A stretch of 64,000 nucleotides of DNA from Cuniculiplasma divulgatum (GCA_031200235.1 CP133595.1:682001-746000), one strand, 5' to 3'; counted from the stretch's first letter, positions 54,104-61,881 are shown. Notes: a model not told the origin generated them from the sequence alone. Numbers and translations are program-made.

Positions 54104-54863
54104 AATCTATAAGAATCTTTTCCTTCACAGACACCTTAAAACAGCTTATTTGAGATAGAATGTAGTGTTAATCAGGGGAAAAGATAGGTTTCAATTCTCG
54201 TGGATCAAGTGAACAGATCTATTACAGTTACACTGTGTACATAGTATCATCAAGCCCATCATGGGAGAAACTATCATATAGTATATATAAGGTTTTTAAC
54301 GCAACATCTGGCTTTTCGGATTCTTTTATGATGAAAATAAATCTGACCTCCAATGTTTCCTTGGGATCTGAGATCAATGATCAGCTTGGGTTTACCTCAG
54401 GTTCGTCCTATTCTATAAACATAATTTCCCAGGCAAAAAGCGATCTTGGACTTGCGGATTCAAATCTCACCATTGCCATAGGCGGAACCACCGATTCTGT
54501 TACAGGACCCGGAGATGCCCCAGTGACAGGTTCGTATTTCAAGAATGCTGTGATTCCGGGAAAGATTATTATCCCGCTGAATCGTGATATTTCTTATGCG
54601 CTGATTTTCGTGGCTGCAATACTTCTTGGCTCTTTCGTATATTTGGTTATGCCATCACGGCCTGATCCTGTTCAGAAATTCAAAAATGATAACCGAGAGA
54701 ACCTCATTGAATTGAGTGTTGGCCCACCGGAAGGGGCCATACCTGTAAAGAGTGCGGATGACCTGTTCAGAATGGCAACTTTTGTGGAAAGACCTGTGTT
54801 CATCTTCAATGATATAGTATTTATTGAGATTGATGGAAAGACATATTATTCGGAGATCAAAAA

Positions 54864-56039
54864 ATGAAGCCAAGATGGTACATACCGGTATTGTACATTG
54901 TTTTCTGGCAGTCCAGCTACCTTTTCAAATTCAGCCCATGGATCGTGATGCTTTCAACTCTGCCGGTTCTCTTCCTCTATTACAGAAAATTCCGTGGAGA
55001 CAGAAAATGGCAGTATGCTCCAGTTCTCTTTGCCATTCTAGCATTTCTTCTCATAATGCCCGCATTTCTTTCACACACCCTGAATATTGTTTTCTATAGT
55101 TCCGCCTTCATAAACTCAATGGAGTATTCCCTTGCACTTTCCGTTGTCCTTGTTCCCGTCATCTTCTCAACATTTGTGGATATGGGCGGCAGGAAAATAT
55201 TCTACGGAATGATAGCTTCTGGAGCTGCATATTTTCTTGTGCTTACACCAGTAGTTGTCCCGTACACGCTGATTCAGATAGTTAAAATTCTTCTATATCA
55301 GCTGAGTTTTGACCTTGCATTTTCAATATATGTTTCCTATCTTTACATTTCAGTGAACAAAAAACTTGTTACTCCTGTCCTGTTCTTCTTTCTTTATTCA
55401 ACATTTTCATTTCTTGGCCTCACAGAAAAGGTTTCTCCTCTATTCAATATTGTTTGGGAGATTATATCGGTATCTATACTATTCTGGCTGACCTATTTTG
55501 TTTTTGGCGAAAACATCTGGGTTAGAAAACTTCTCAAATCGAAAAAAAAGCTTCGCATAAGAAGAAAGGCCAGATTGTCTGATATTGTTTTTGCATCATT
55601 CGTGATTATCATAGCGACAGGGGCAGTAGGTGGGTACGTTACCCACACTGTGGCAGCTGATCCAACGCCAAGCATGTATCCTGTCATTGTACCTGGTTCG
55701 CTCTTAATTATTAAACCAGCCTCTGCGCAGACGATCAAAACGGGCGAAATAATTGAATTTCATGCTCCGTGGGATAATGGCACACTTTACGCGCACGAGG
55801 TGGTCCAGATTAAAAATGTGGACGGAAAAATCTATTTCAGAACCCGTGGAATAAATAATCCCGTGGACGATCCCGGACTCGTTCCCTCATCGGATCTTGT
55901 GGGCATTGTGATCTATCATGTTCCTTACCTTGGTTATCCCTTAATTTATGGCAGGGTAACAGCTGCTGCCGTAATGATAATCATTGTGGCCTCAATAGTC
56001 AAGGAGGGCATGTCTGGACCTAAAGGAAGAAAGTTCTAG
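54864..56039 (+). CDS. S26B signal peptidase with long polytopic N-terminus (SipW-like)
   Basis: A 391-residue protein. Residues 1-235 hold about eight membrane segments. After a basic linker (LLKSKKKLRIRRKARLSDIV) and another membrane segment comes the S26 peptidase domain: the Ser nucleophile in DPTPSMYPVIVPGSLLII, the His general base in NGTLYAHEVVQI (His instead of the bacterial Lys, as in ER and SipW-type enzymes), and the box-E Asp in GINNPVDDPGLVPSSDLVG. It probably cleaves the TasA-like precursors encoded on both sides. The N-terminal membrane domain is much longer than in standard signal peptidases. Confidence 0.82.
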   Translation: MKPRWYIPVLYIVFWQSSYLFKFSPWIVMLSTLPVLFLYYRKFRGDRKWQYAPVLFAILAFLLIMPAFLSHTLNIVFYSSAFINSMEYSLALSVVLVPVIFSTFVDMGGRKIFYGMIASGAAYFLVLTPVVVPYTLIQIVKILLYQLSFDLAFSIYVSYLYISVNKKLVTPVLFFFLYSTFSFLGLTEKVSPLFNIVWEIISVSILFWLTYFVFGENIWVRKLLKSKKKLRIRRKARLSDIVFASFVIIIATGAVGGYVTHTVAADPTPSMYPVIVPGSLLIIKPASAQTIKTGEIIEFHAPWDNGTLYAHEVVQIKNVDGKIYFRTRGINNPVDDPGLVPSSDLVGIVIYHVPYLGYPLIYGRVTAAAVMIIIVASIVKEGMSGPKGRKF

Positions 56040-56091
56040 GTGTGACTAAATGTATCTTTCATACATATTAATTATCCATATTTATGGTACT

Positions 56092-56100
56092 GATATATAA
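56092..56100 (+). promoter_or_regulatory. TATA-like box of the two-gene fibre operon
   Basis: GATATATAA predicts a start near 56121, leaving a leader of about 30 bases with GGTGA (56139-56143) as a ribosome binding site seven bases before the ATG. This differs from the leaderless pattern of most genes here. Confidence 0.5.
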
Positions 56101-56150
56101 TTCTGGCCCTTTAAGTATTTTCGTGATAATCATCCTTCGGTGAAAACCAA

Positions 56151-56849
56151 ATGAACAAAAAATTGTTAGTGTTGGCTTTGGTGCCGGTGCTGGTTGTGAT
56201 GAGCGGGGCTCTCGCTTTCTCAGCCTTCTCTGGTTCCATAACCACAAATGTGAGCGCGACAGCGGGTTATATGAGTTACAACCAGAATATGGTTCTGACT
56301 GGTTACTATTCGGACAACACGCTTCTGACATTGGCCTACGGAAACTATCCGGCAAACGGTTCGCTTACTGCTTCCATGTCAACGATGACACTGCCAGTAA
56401 ACTATACAGGTCATGTAAACTCCAACCTTCCGATCGATCTGGGATGGGCAGGGTTGCACACTCAAGCAAATAATAGCGTAAAGTCTCAAACAGTTGAGGT
56501 TGAAGGTATGGCACCGGGAAGCTGGGCTCAGTTTGAGTTCACAATAACGAACAACGGATCTGTAGGGTTCATTATAACGACTGGCACGCCAGTGGGCTCT
56601 CAGTCATCAACGGTCACATCAGGAATGACTAATTTCACAACAGCATCTAGTGCTTCTGCATTTACAACAGATATGTCATCAGACAGCGGCTACGTGATCT
56701 ACGTTTCTTCAGTACCAGCAACTTCAATGGATTCGGGCAGCTCAGTTAGCTACTATGTCTATGTAGGACTTGGTGGAGGGAGCAACAACTACTGGGCAGA
56801 GTCCAGTTTCAACTATGCTGTGCCTTTCACGATAACCTCGGATCCATAA
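56151..56849 (+). CDS. Secreted TasA/camelysin-like fibre protein, paralogue 2
   Basis: A 232-residue exported protein. Residues 1-24 form the signal peptide (LLVLALVPVLVVMSGALAFS), then the shared start FSGSITTNVSATAGYMSYN. The APGSWAQFEFTITNNGSVGF segment matches the donor-strand-type beta-sandwich pattern of TasA/CalY fibre subunits. The C-terminus reads SSFNYAVPFTITSDP. It has no cysteine in the mature part, unlike paralogue 1. Rich in Ser/Thr/Asn, with many potential N-glycosylation sites. Cotranscribed with paralogue 3, 14 bases downstream. Confidence 0.72.
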   Translation: MNKKLLVLALVPVLVVMSGALAFSAFSGSITTNVSATAGYMSYNQNMVLTGYYSDNTLLTLAYGNYPANGSLTASMSTMTLPVNYTGHVNSNLPIDLGWAGLHTQANNSVKSQTVEVEGMAPGSWAQFEFTITNNGSVGFIITTGTPVGSQSSTVTSGMTNFTTASSASAFTTDMSSDSGYVIYVSSVPATSMDSGSSVSYYVYVGLGGGSNNYWAESSFNYAVPFTITSDP

Positions 56850-56863
56850 GGGAGTGGATAGCA

Positions 56864-57625
56864 ATGAACAAGAAAGTGATAGCATTATTAATCGTGCCCG
56901 TTCTTCTAACGATGAGCGGTGCACTTGCTTTTTCTGCCTTCACAGGATCAGTTAGCACAAATGTTTCTGCAACGGCTGGGGATATATCATTATCTCAAAC
57001 TGGGGAATTCTTTTCAGGCTATGTGAGTAACACTAACGTAACGGTCTCAGGAGGGCTTGGTAGCAATACAGGCAGTGTAGTAATAACTGCGGCAGATCTG
57101 TCAACTGAAACAACGAATGCACCTACGTTGGCAACTGTGCCATATTCGGGATATTCACTAGACGTAATATACTATGTAAATGTGACAAATCTGGCGCCTG
57201 GAAACTGGGTCTCCGTTCACCTGACAATAACCAATGGAGGCACGGTTGGATTTATTGCTGAAACACCTCATATCATCTCATCCGATGTTGCATTTACGCC
57301 TTCAAGCGCTCCTCCAGATTTGAATCTCACGAACCTCAGTGGTGCCACTGGTCTCTTTTCAGGTACACTGTTCGCATCCGGTTCACCACTCAGCGGATTG
57401 TCCGCTGGAACACTGTTTGCGACAAATTATGGTGCTACGACTGGCGGTGCAGGACTTAGTGGATATGCCTTTGCCTATATAACATCTGGATTTGGAGAAT
57501 CACTAACCCACAGCAGTGAAGCAGATTATACTGTTTACATTGGACTTTCCCATGGTGCGGGTAACGGATATCAAGAATCTTCTGTCAGCATACCCATAAT
57601 GATAAGCGTGATGTCAGACCCGTAA
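56864..57625 (+). CDS. Secreted TasA/camelysin-like fibre protein, paralogue 3
   Basis: A 253-residue exported protein, close in layout to paralogue 2: signal peptide (VIALLIVPVLLTMSGALAFS), then FTGSVSTNVSATAGDISLSQ, the central APGNWVSVHLTITNGGTVGF strand and the end SSVSIPIMISVMSDP. A GGAGTGG ribosome binding site precedes the ATG. No cysteine in the mature part. The near-identical boundaries of the three paralogues suggest they enter the same fibre, with this pair as the bulk subunits and the cysteine-bearing one in a special position. Confidence 0.72.
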   Translation: MNKKVIALLIVPVLLTMSGALAFSAFTGSVSTNVSATAGDISLSQTGEFFSGYVSNTNVTVSGGLGSNTGSVVITAADLSTETTNAPTLATVPYSGYSLDVIYYVNVTNLAPGNWVSVHLTITNGGTVGFIAETPHIISSDVAFTPSSAPPDLNLTNLSGATGLFSGTLFASGSPLSGLSAGTLFATNYGATTGGAGLSGYAFAYITSGFGESLTHSSEADYTVYIGLSHGAGNGYQESSVSIPIMISVMSDP

Positions 57626-57650
57626 AAATTTATTTATCTTTTTTTCATTT
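57626..57650 (+). terminator. Oligo-T terminator of the fibre operon
   Basis: The stop of paralogue 3 is followed by a T-rich stretch ending with seven consecutive T at 57639-57645. Archaeal intrinsic terminators are T-runs without an essential hairpin, so this is the likely 3' end. Confidence 0.55.
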
Positions 57651-57882
57651 AGTGCTTCTATAGTATCCTTGATCTACTTTCTTCAATATTTATTTCAGGA
57701 CTCTGCCCAAAGTTATCGATCGTCATTATTCTCTTTTAGACCTTTTCTTTTAACTGGCAGTTTTTTAAGATTCTATTGATTCTGTGAAGTTCCCACAAAT
57801 TCAGTCAGTTTTCACAGAAGACTCTTCATATTTCCATCTATTTTCCGCATCTTCTCCTGGTTCTTCCCTTATTTTACAGCGC

Positions 57883-58330
57883 TTACGCCATCACCCCCCT
57901 TCTCTTCAGGTGAACAACAGTTAAAAGGTTGTATGCCATGTTCACGAATGTCATCTTCACCCTGGCTCTTCTCACCATGGTGACAAGGGTATGGTCACCA
58001 TTCTGTACTCTCTTGATCACTGAATACGGTGTTCTCCCGACGTCCGTTTCCTTGAAATCCTGAGATTCCTGCGTATCTGTTTCATGGTCAGGGGAGTGTT
58101 TCTGGATGCACGATTCGTGGTGCCGTTTATTTCACGACAGGGAACACCCTGGTATCCACGATCCAGGTAACATGGCGTCTCCGAAACGGAGAGTTCCGCT
58201 CGGGAATCATGCACTGAGGCAGTGATGATGACAAATTCCCGTACCAGTGGCATATCCACACCATGGGATGAATGCTGCTTGTATCCGAAGAAGTTATTTC
58301 CATTTCTCTGTGTGAATGTGCCATCCCATC
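57883..58330 (-). pseudogene. IS5-like transposase remnant with frameshift
   Basis: The minus strand keeps coherent transposase coding from GTFTQRNGNNFFGYKQHSSH, then SVHDSRAELSVSETPCYLDR, to KQIRRNLRISRKRTSGEH. After a frame change near 58022 it continues VIKRVQNGDHTLVTMVRRAR to VHLKRRGVMA and a stop at 57883. The Asp-Arg-Gly (DRGYQG) and the RISRKRTSGEH-x-xVIKRV pattern fit IS5-type DDE transposases. The N-terminal part is missing, so this is a dead copy. Confidence 0.75.
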
Positions 58331-58669
58331 TTTACAAGTCTTCTGAATGTAAACTGGGCCTTTATTTCAAGGATCACAGGAACCTGTTGAGCACATTTTC
58401 TATTCGTCGTGCCTGACCGGATCAGCAAGACTTGACAATGGCCCGGCCATTATCCGCTGGTTGACCTGATCTATGACATCGGCCGGTGTAATTTCCTTGG
58501 CCGCTGCTGCCGGTGCACTATTCTATTGCCCTTTCTTAGTTCGTTCGCTATTCTATTCTGTCTTGTTTTCTCATCTGCTATTTGATTCACGCCTTGCCTT
58601 ATGGGCGGTAATAACCCACTCTAATGCCTGATTGGTTTCCTGCTCCTGAATGAGCCGTTCCCGCTGCCG
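58331..58669. other. Spacer between transposase remnants with foreign-looking sequence
   Basis: No intact gene. On the minus strand, 58571-58669 continues the frame of the neighbouring HTH gene beyond its TGA (RQRERLIQEQETNQALEWVI and on). The sequence uses CGG/CGC-rich triplets unlike most genes in the window. Confidence 0.4.
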
Positions 58670-59182
58670 TCACCGCCATTCTTGCAGCATGGCGTCGGCC
58701 TCGACTATGGACTGAAATCCCCATTCAATCGCTTCGTTCAGAAATGTAACCCAGTTTACGCCGTACTTCTCGGCACTCACGCGGTACCTTAATTCAAGTT
58801 CACGAATGGCCTTGGCCGATTCCATGCTGAGTTTCAGGTCACTCAGCAGCATATCGCTCAGGTATTCGCTCCCTTTCTGCACGTAACGGCTAACTGTACG
58901 GACCTCGGTGATCTCTTTAGCCGGTTTCCTGCTGACCCTGGTCGATTTGTCTGATTGTGATTCGCTGCCATGGTTCCCGGATGGTTCTGAAGTGACTCCC
59001 GCTTTCGAATTTGGCGGTTTCTGCATTAACTCGCTTTCCCGTATCTGCCGTAATATTGTGGCCACAGTGGCTCGACGCATCCTCAGAGATGCCGCTATGG
59101 TGCGCTGGCTCTGGCCGGCCTTAAGCATGGTTTCTATTGCTTCCCGTATGTGCGGGTCATTTTTATTCCTCTTCTTTGCCAT
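58670..59182 (-). CDS. HTH protein, mobile-element-type, probably truncated by an in-frame TGA
   Basis: A 170-residue protein. Residues 10-45 form an HTH (DPHIREAIETMLKAGQSQRT, IAASLRMRRATVATIL). The middle is polar, and the C-terminal half is helical (SDLKLSMESAKAIRELELRY, FLNEAIEWGFQSIVEAD). The same frame continues for 32 codons after the TGA at 58670 with protein-like sequence, so the gene is probably longer and interrupted. Codon use (CGG, CGT) differs from its neighbours, suggesting transfer, perhaps from a plasmid or virus. ATG 59182 is preferred; upstream codons fall into the IS110 inverted repeat. Confidence 0.55.
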   Translation of the reverse strand: MAKKRNKNDPHIREAIETMLKAGQSQRTIAASLRMRRATVATILRQIRESELMQKPPNSKAGVTSEPSGNHGSESQSDKSTRVSRKPAKEITEVRTVSRYVQKGSEYLSDMLLSDLKLSMESAKAIRELELRYRVSAEKYGVNWVTFLNEAIEWGFQSIVEADAMLQEWR

Positions 59183-59210
59183 AGATGTCATGAAAAAAGT
59201 TCTTTTGGCC

Positions 59211-59348
59211 ACGCTTTCATGACGATGTTAGCGTGAGAGCCGGAGAGGCAGCAGAGTTTAGACTTGACCTGCGAGGTCGCAACTTAGATTTGCTGCCCTT
59301 CGCCTCGACATAATACCCTGAAACAAGGGTGAATAGAAGGCTGTCGAG
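59211..59348 (+). ncRNA. Candidate bridge RNA of the IS110 element
   Basis: Three consecutive foldable elements precede the transposase. First, ACGCT/AGCGT (59211-59215 with 59230-59234). Second, GGCAGCA/TGCTGCC (59247-59253 with 59291-59297), enclosing an internal loop and an inner stem GACCT/AGGTC (59266-59270 with 59274-59278). Third, CTCGACA/TGTCGAG (59304-59310 with 59342-59348), enclosing another internal loop and ACCCT/AGGGT (59315-59319 with 59326-59330). A 5' stem-loop plus two stem-loops with internal loops is the published architecture of IS110 bridge RNAs, whose loops pair with target and donor DNA. Confidence 0.6.
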
Positions 59349-59361
59349 ATTACTCCGACTC

Positions 59362-60567
59362 ATGCTCCCACACAAACCACTGGAGGTGGTCTGGATATAC
59401 ATAGGACTTGATATACATAAACGTACCGTATTTGTTACGGAAATGGATAATGAGGGGAATGTGAATGAACAGTATGATATGGGCAACAGTGCATCATCAT
59501 GGGATGGGTTCAGGGCAAGATATGCTGTTGCGGATACTGAGATTGCCCTGGAGGTATCCACAACTGGGAAGTATGTTGCCCGGAAGCTCAGGGACATGGG
59601 ATTCCACACACATATGGCAGATCCGTCCACACTGGCACTCATATTCAGGACTGCGAAGAAGAACGACAGGGAGGATTCCTACAAATTAGCAAAGCTCCTG
59701 AGGTTAGGGGAACTCCCTGAGGTGCATCTCCCCTCCAGGTACTCTGATGATCTGAGATCACTCGTCAGGTACAGAAGGTCACTTGGAGAGGCCATAACCA
59801 TGATCAAGAACAGGGTTCATGCCATCCTGGCATCTGCAGGCATAAGCATTGATGCAACTGACATATTCGGAAAGAAGGGGATGAAATGCATTCTGGGATC
59901 AGTGGATAGCATTTCCACTGCCCAGAGATTCGTCCTCGCTGATCTGCTGGATCAGATAGCATACCTGATGGGGAAAGAGACCATGGTGGAGGATGAGATA
60001 TCCAGATCTGTCATGAATGACAGGAACGTGAATCTCCTCATGACAATTCCCGGTATGGGCATATATTCATCAGCTGCAATCATGTCAGAGATAGATGACA
60101 TATCCAGATTCGATTCAAAGGAGAAGCTTGCTTCATACGCAGGCCTTGTTCCAAGGCAGGACCAGTCCGGGAATCGTGACATAAAGGGTCACATATCAAA
60201 GCATGGACCCTCCATGCTCCGATTCATAATGGTGAATGCAGCACATATTGTCATCAAGTACAGCGAACGGATGAGGAAGAAGTATCTCAGCCTTGTACGG
60301 AGATTGGGGAAGAACCGTGCAATTGTTGCAATTGCAAGGATACTGCTTGAGACCATTTACACAATGCTGAAGAAGGGAGAGCATTTCGTTGACCAGATAG
60401 ATACATTGACAGAGAGGAAGATAGCATCCATGAGATCAAGGGCAGTAAAGCCCTCCCAGACCATCACCCTGGAAGATCGCATGAATGTGCTCAGGAATGT
60501 TCAGAAGGAGAGGCTGAAGAGAAATGGCAATGAAGGAAAGATAAATAAGGCCAATGCCATGACATGA
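59362..60567 (+). CDS. IS110-family DEDD recombinase (transposase)
   Basis: About 401 residues. The N-terminal RuvC-like DEDD domain shows Asp in IYIGLDIHKRTV, Glu in IALEVSTTGKY and two Asp in KKNDREDSYKLAKLL. The C-terminal domain has LMTIPGMGIYSSAAIMSEI and KHGPSMLRFIMVNAA, with the catalytic Ser in the GPSM block. IS110 recombinases insert by a site-specific, RNA-bridged mechanism. The start is uncertain: ATG 59362 lies after the candidate bridge RNA; an earlier frame start at 59329 would run through it, and GTG 59386 is also possible. The frame is intact. Confidence 0.88.
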   Translation: MLPHKPLEVVWIYIGLDIHKRTVFVTEMDNEGNVNEQYDMGNSASSWDGFRARYAVADTEIALEVSTTGKYVARKLRDMGFHTHMADPSTLALIFRTAKKNDREDSYKLAKLLRLGELPEVHLPSRYSDDLRSLVRYRRSLGEAITMIKNRVHAILASAGISIDATDIFGKKGMKCILGSVDSISTAQRFVLADLLDQIAYLMGKETMVEDEISRSVMNDRNVNLLMTIPGMGIYSSAAIMSEIDDISRFDSKEKLASYAGLVPRQDQSGNRDIKGHISKHGPSMLRFIMVNAAHIVIKYSERMRKKYLSLVRRLGKNRAIVAIARILLETIYTMLKKGEHFVDQIDTLTERKIASMRSRAVKPSQTITLEDRMNVLRNVQKERLKRNGNEGKINKANAMT

Positions 60568-60841
60568 ATGTCATAGAACTTTTTTCATAGAAGATCTAAA
60601 TTTATTACTTCTATCAACCCTGTTTCCAATACTTAAGCATTGCTTCATGCAATTCTGTGAAATTGCTGTAAATTTTTGCACCTAAGTATGTTGACAGGTG
60701 TCATGCTCCCATGCACTCCGTGCTGAATTTTGGAAAATCACCGGAAGAAACCTTAATCTAATGGATGCTGATCATAATATGCTCTTGTAATGTGGGAGTA
60801 AGGGTCTCCTCTCCGGAGGAGACCCGACAGTTCAATTGTTA
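60568..60841. other. Spacer between IS110 and IS4 elements
   Basis: No gene. It contains the right end of the IS110 element and a strong palindrome at 60802-60825, described separately. The rest shows nothing I can identify. Confidence 0.4.
60802..60825. repeat. Perfect 10-base-arm palindrome at the edge of the IS4 element
   Basis: GGGTCTCCTC pairs with GAGGAGACCC around a TCCG loop. It abuts the CCGACAG terminal repeat of the IS4 remnant. It could be a strong terminator of the element or a secondary-structure hot spot. Confidence 0.6.
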
Positions 60842-61839
60842 TTATATGGTATACTGTATTGCAGTTTTGCCATCCGATTTGAATGGCAGCGGAATCCCAT
60901 GTCGGATGTACCTGATCAAATCCGGGATTCCAATGAAAAGGGAAAGCATGTCCTGGATCATCATAAGAATGAGATATGAAATCAGTGCAGTGAATATCTG
61001 CACCATGATGCCATTAATCTTCTTCGATATGAGATGATCCAGCTTCAGGTATGATTTCATGGTCCTGAAAAATATCTCAATGGACCATCTCTGCCGGTAT
61101 ATGTTGTGTATATAGATGTCAGGCATGTCCATGATGTCTGTCAGGTAATCCCTCTGTTTTCCCCCAATCATGAGGGATACCAGCCTCATGACAATACCAT
61201 TCCTGAATCTTATGATTCTTGAATGGGCATATTCCCTGATGATTTCATACCTGGCGTTCCTCTTGATTCTGGTAACAAACATTATGTTCCTGTTCTTCAG
61301 GTCCCTGAACCTTTCAAGATCATAATAGCCGAGATCGAATGTGAGTATGGATTCTCCCAGGAGATCCTGATCCATAGAGGAAAGTACTACATCGAATTCA
61401 GGGGAATCATTCATGTTTGCAGGAGTAACCACGGATTCAACGGGCAGGGTGAATGGAAATATTATGGAGGCACTGTGCATCTTGATCCCGTTCTCCGTTT
61501 TCTGCCGCCTGTATTTTCCAGATTCCCTGATTCGTGTTCTGATGAATGTTGAATCTATTCCCATAATGTTCAGGAATCTGCTGTATACGCTGTAGTTATG
61601 CGCCATTATGTACGGATACAGAAGGGAATAGAACATTTCAACGAATACCTGGTATGCTGTGATTTGCTTATTCCACTCCCCATTGCCATATCTGTTAAAT
61701 CCTCATTCCTCATGGCGGATTTCACCAGCAGAACTGTGTGATCCAGAAGCTTGATCCTCTTTGAATTCAGATCGGTGAGTGTTTCCTGTGAAATATCGGA
61801 GCAGACATTCTTCAGCAACTTTCTGACAGGATCGGTCAT
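60842..61839 (-). pseudogene. IS4-family transposase with a frameshift
   Basis: An N-terminal frame begins TDPVRKLLKNVCSDISQETL and reads to about 61700. The coherent continuation then shifts frame (NRYGNGEWNKQITAYQVFVE) and carries on to the end at 60842 with MGIDSTFIRT (Asp), FDLGYYDLERF (second Asp) and IYRQRWSIEIFFRTMKSYLK (the Y-x2-R-x3-E-type signature). Apart from the single frame change near 61700 it looks complete. Inverted CCGACAG at about 60824-60830 and 61875-61881 may be the element's ends. Confidence 0.78.
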
Positions 61840-61881
61840 AAATTAACAATTACATCATTGGATAAATATGACATCTGTCGG

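Larger units (their letters stand above)
52577..54167 (-). mobile_element. IS4-superfamily (IS1634-like) insertion sequence
   Basis: The element is 1591 bases, bounded by inverted CACTACA at 52577-52583 and TGTAGTG at 54161-54167. TTAA flanks it on both sides (52573-52576 and 54168-54171), consistent with a 4-base target duplication. It carries one transposase gene whose stop codon lies inside the left terminal repeat. It splits the DUF5305-like gene. Intact ends and frame suggest a recent insertion. Confidence 0.85.
52281..54867 (+). pseudogene. DUF5305-like membrane protein gene, split by an IS element
   Basis: Two coding halves flank the IS. The left half (52281-52576) starts MKSIISKKSKSTVLAVVGII, a basic tail and membrane segment, then an exported stretch YSLNTRMTLVDQLRNSTLYG. 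The right half (54172-54867) resumes with EKIGFNSRGSSEQIYYSYTV, then a beta-rich region, a second membrane segment (YALIFVAAILLGSFVYLVMP) and a cytoplasmic tail. This layout is that of DUF5305 proteins, which occur next to SipW-type signal peptidases. Rejoining the halves at one TTAA leaves a frame mismatch of one base, possibly an A lost from the AAAA run near 54178-54182. The right half overlaps the signal peptidase gene by 4 bases. Confidence 0.6.
59190..60588 (+). mobile_element. IS110-family element (approximate limits)
   Basis: The element holds one DEDD transposase gene with a 5' non-coding segment of about 170 bases. A perfect 14-base inverted repeat, ATGAAAAAAGTTCT at 59190-59203 and its complement at 60575-60588, brackets gene and non-coding DNA. 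The exact ends are not proven, because IS110 elements lack classical terminal repeats. Confidence 0.7.
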
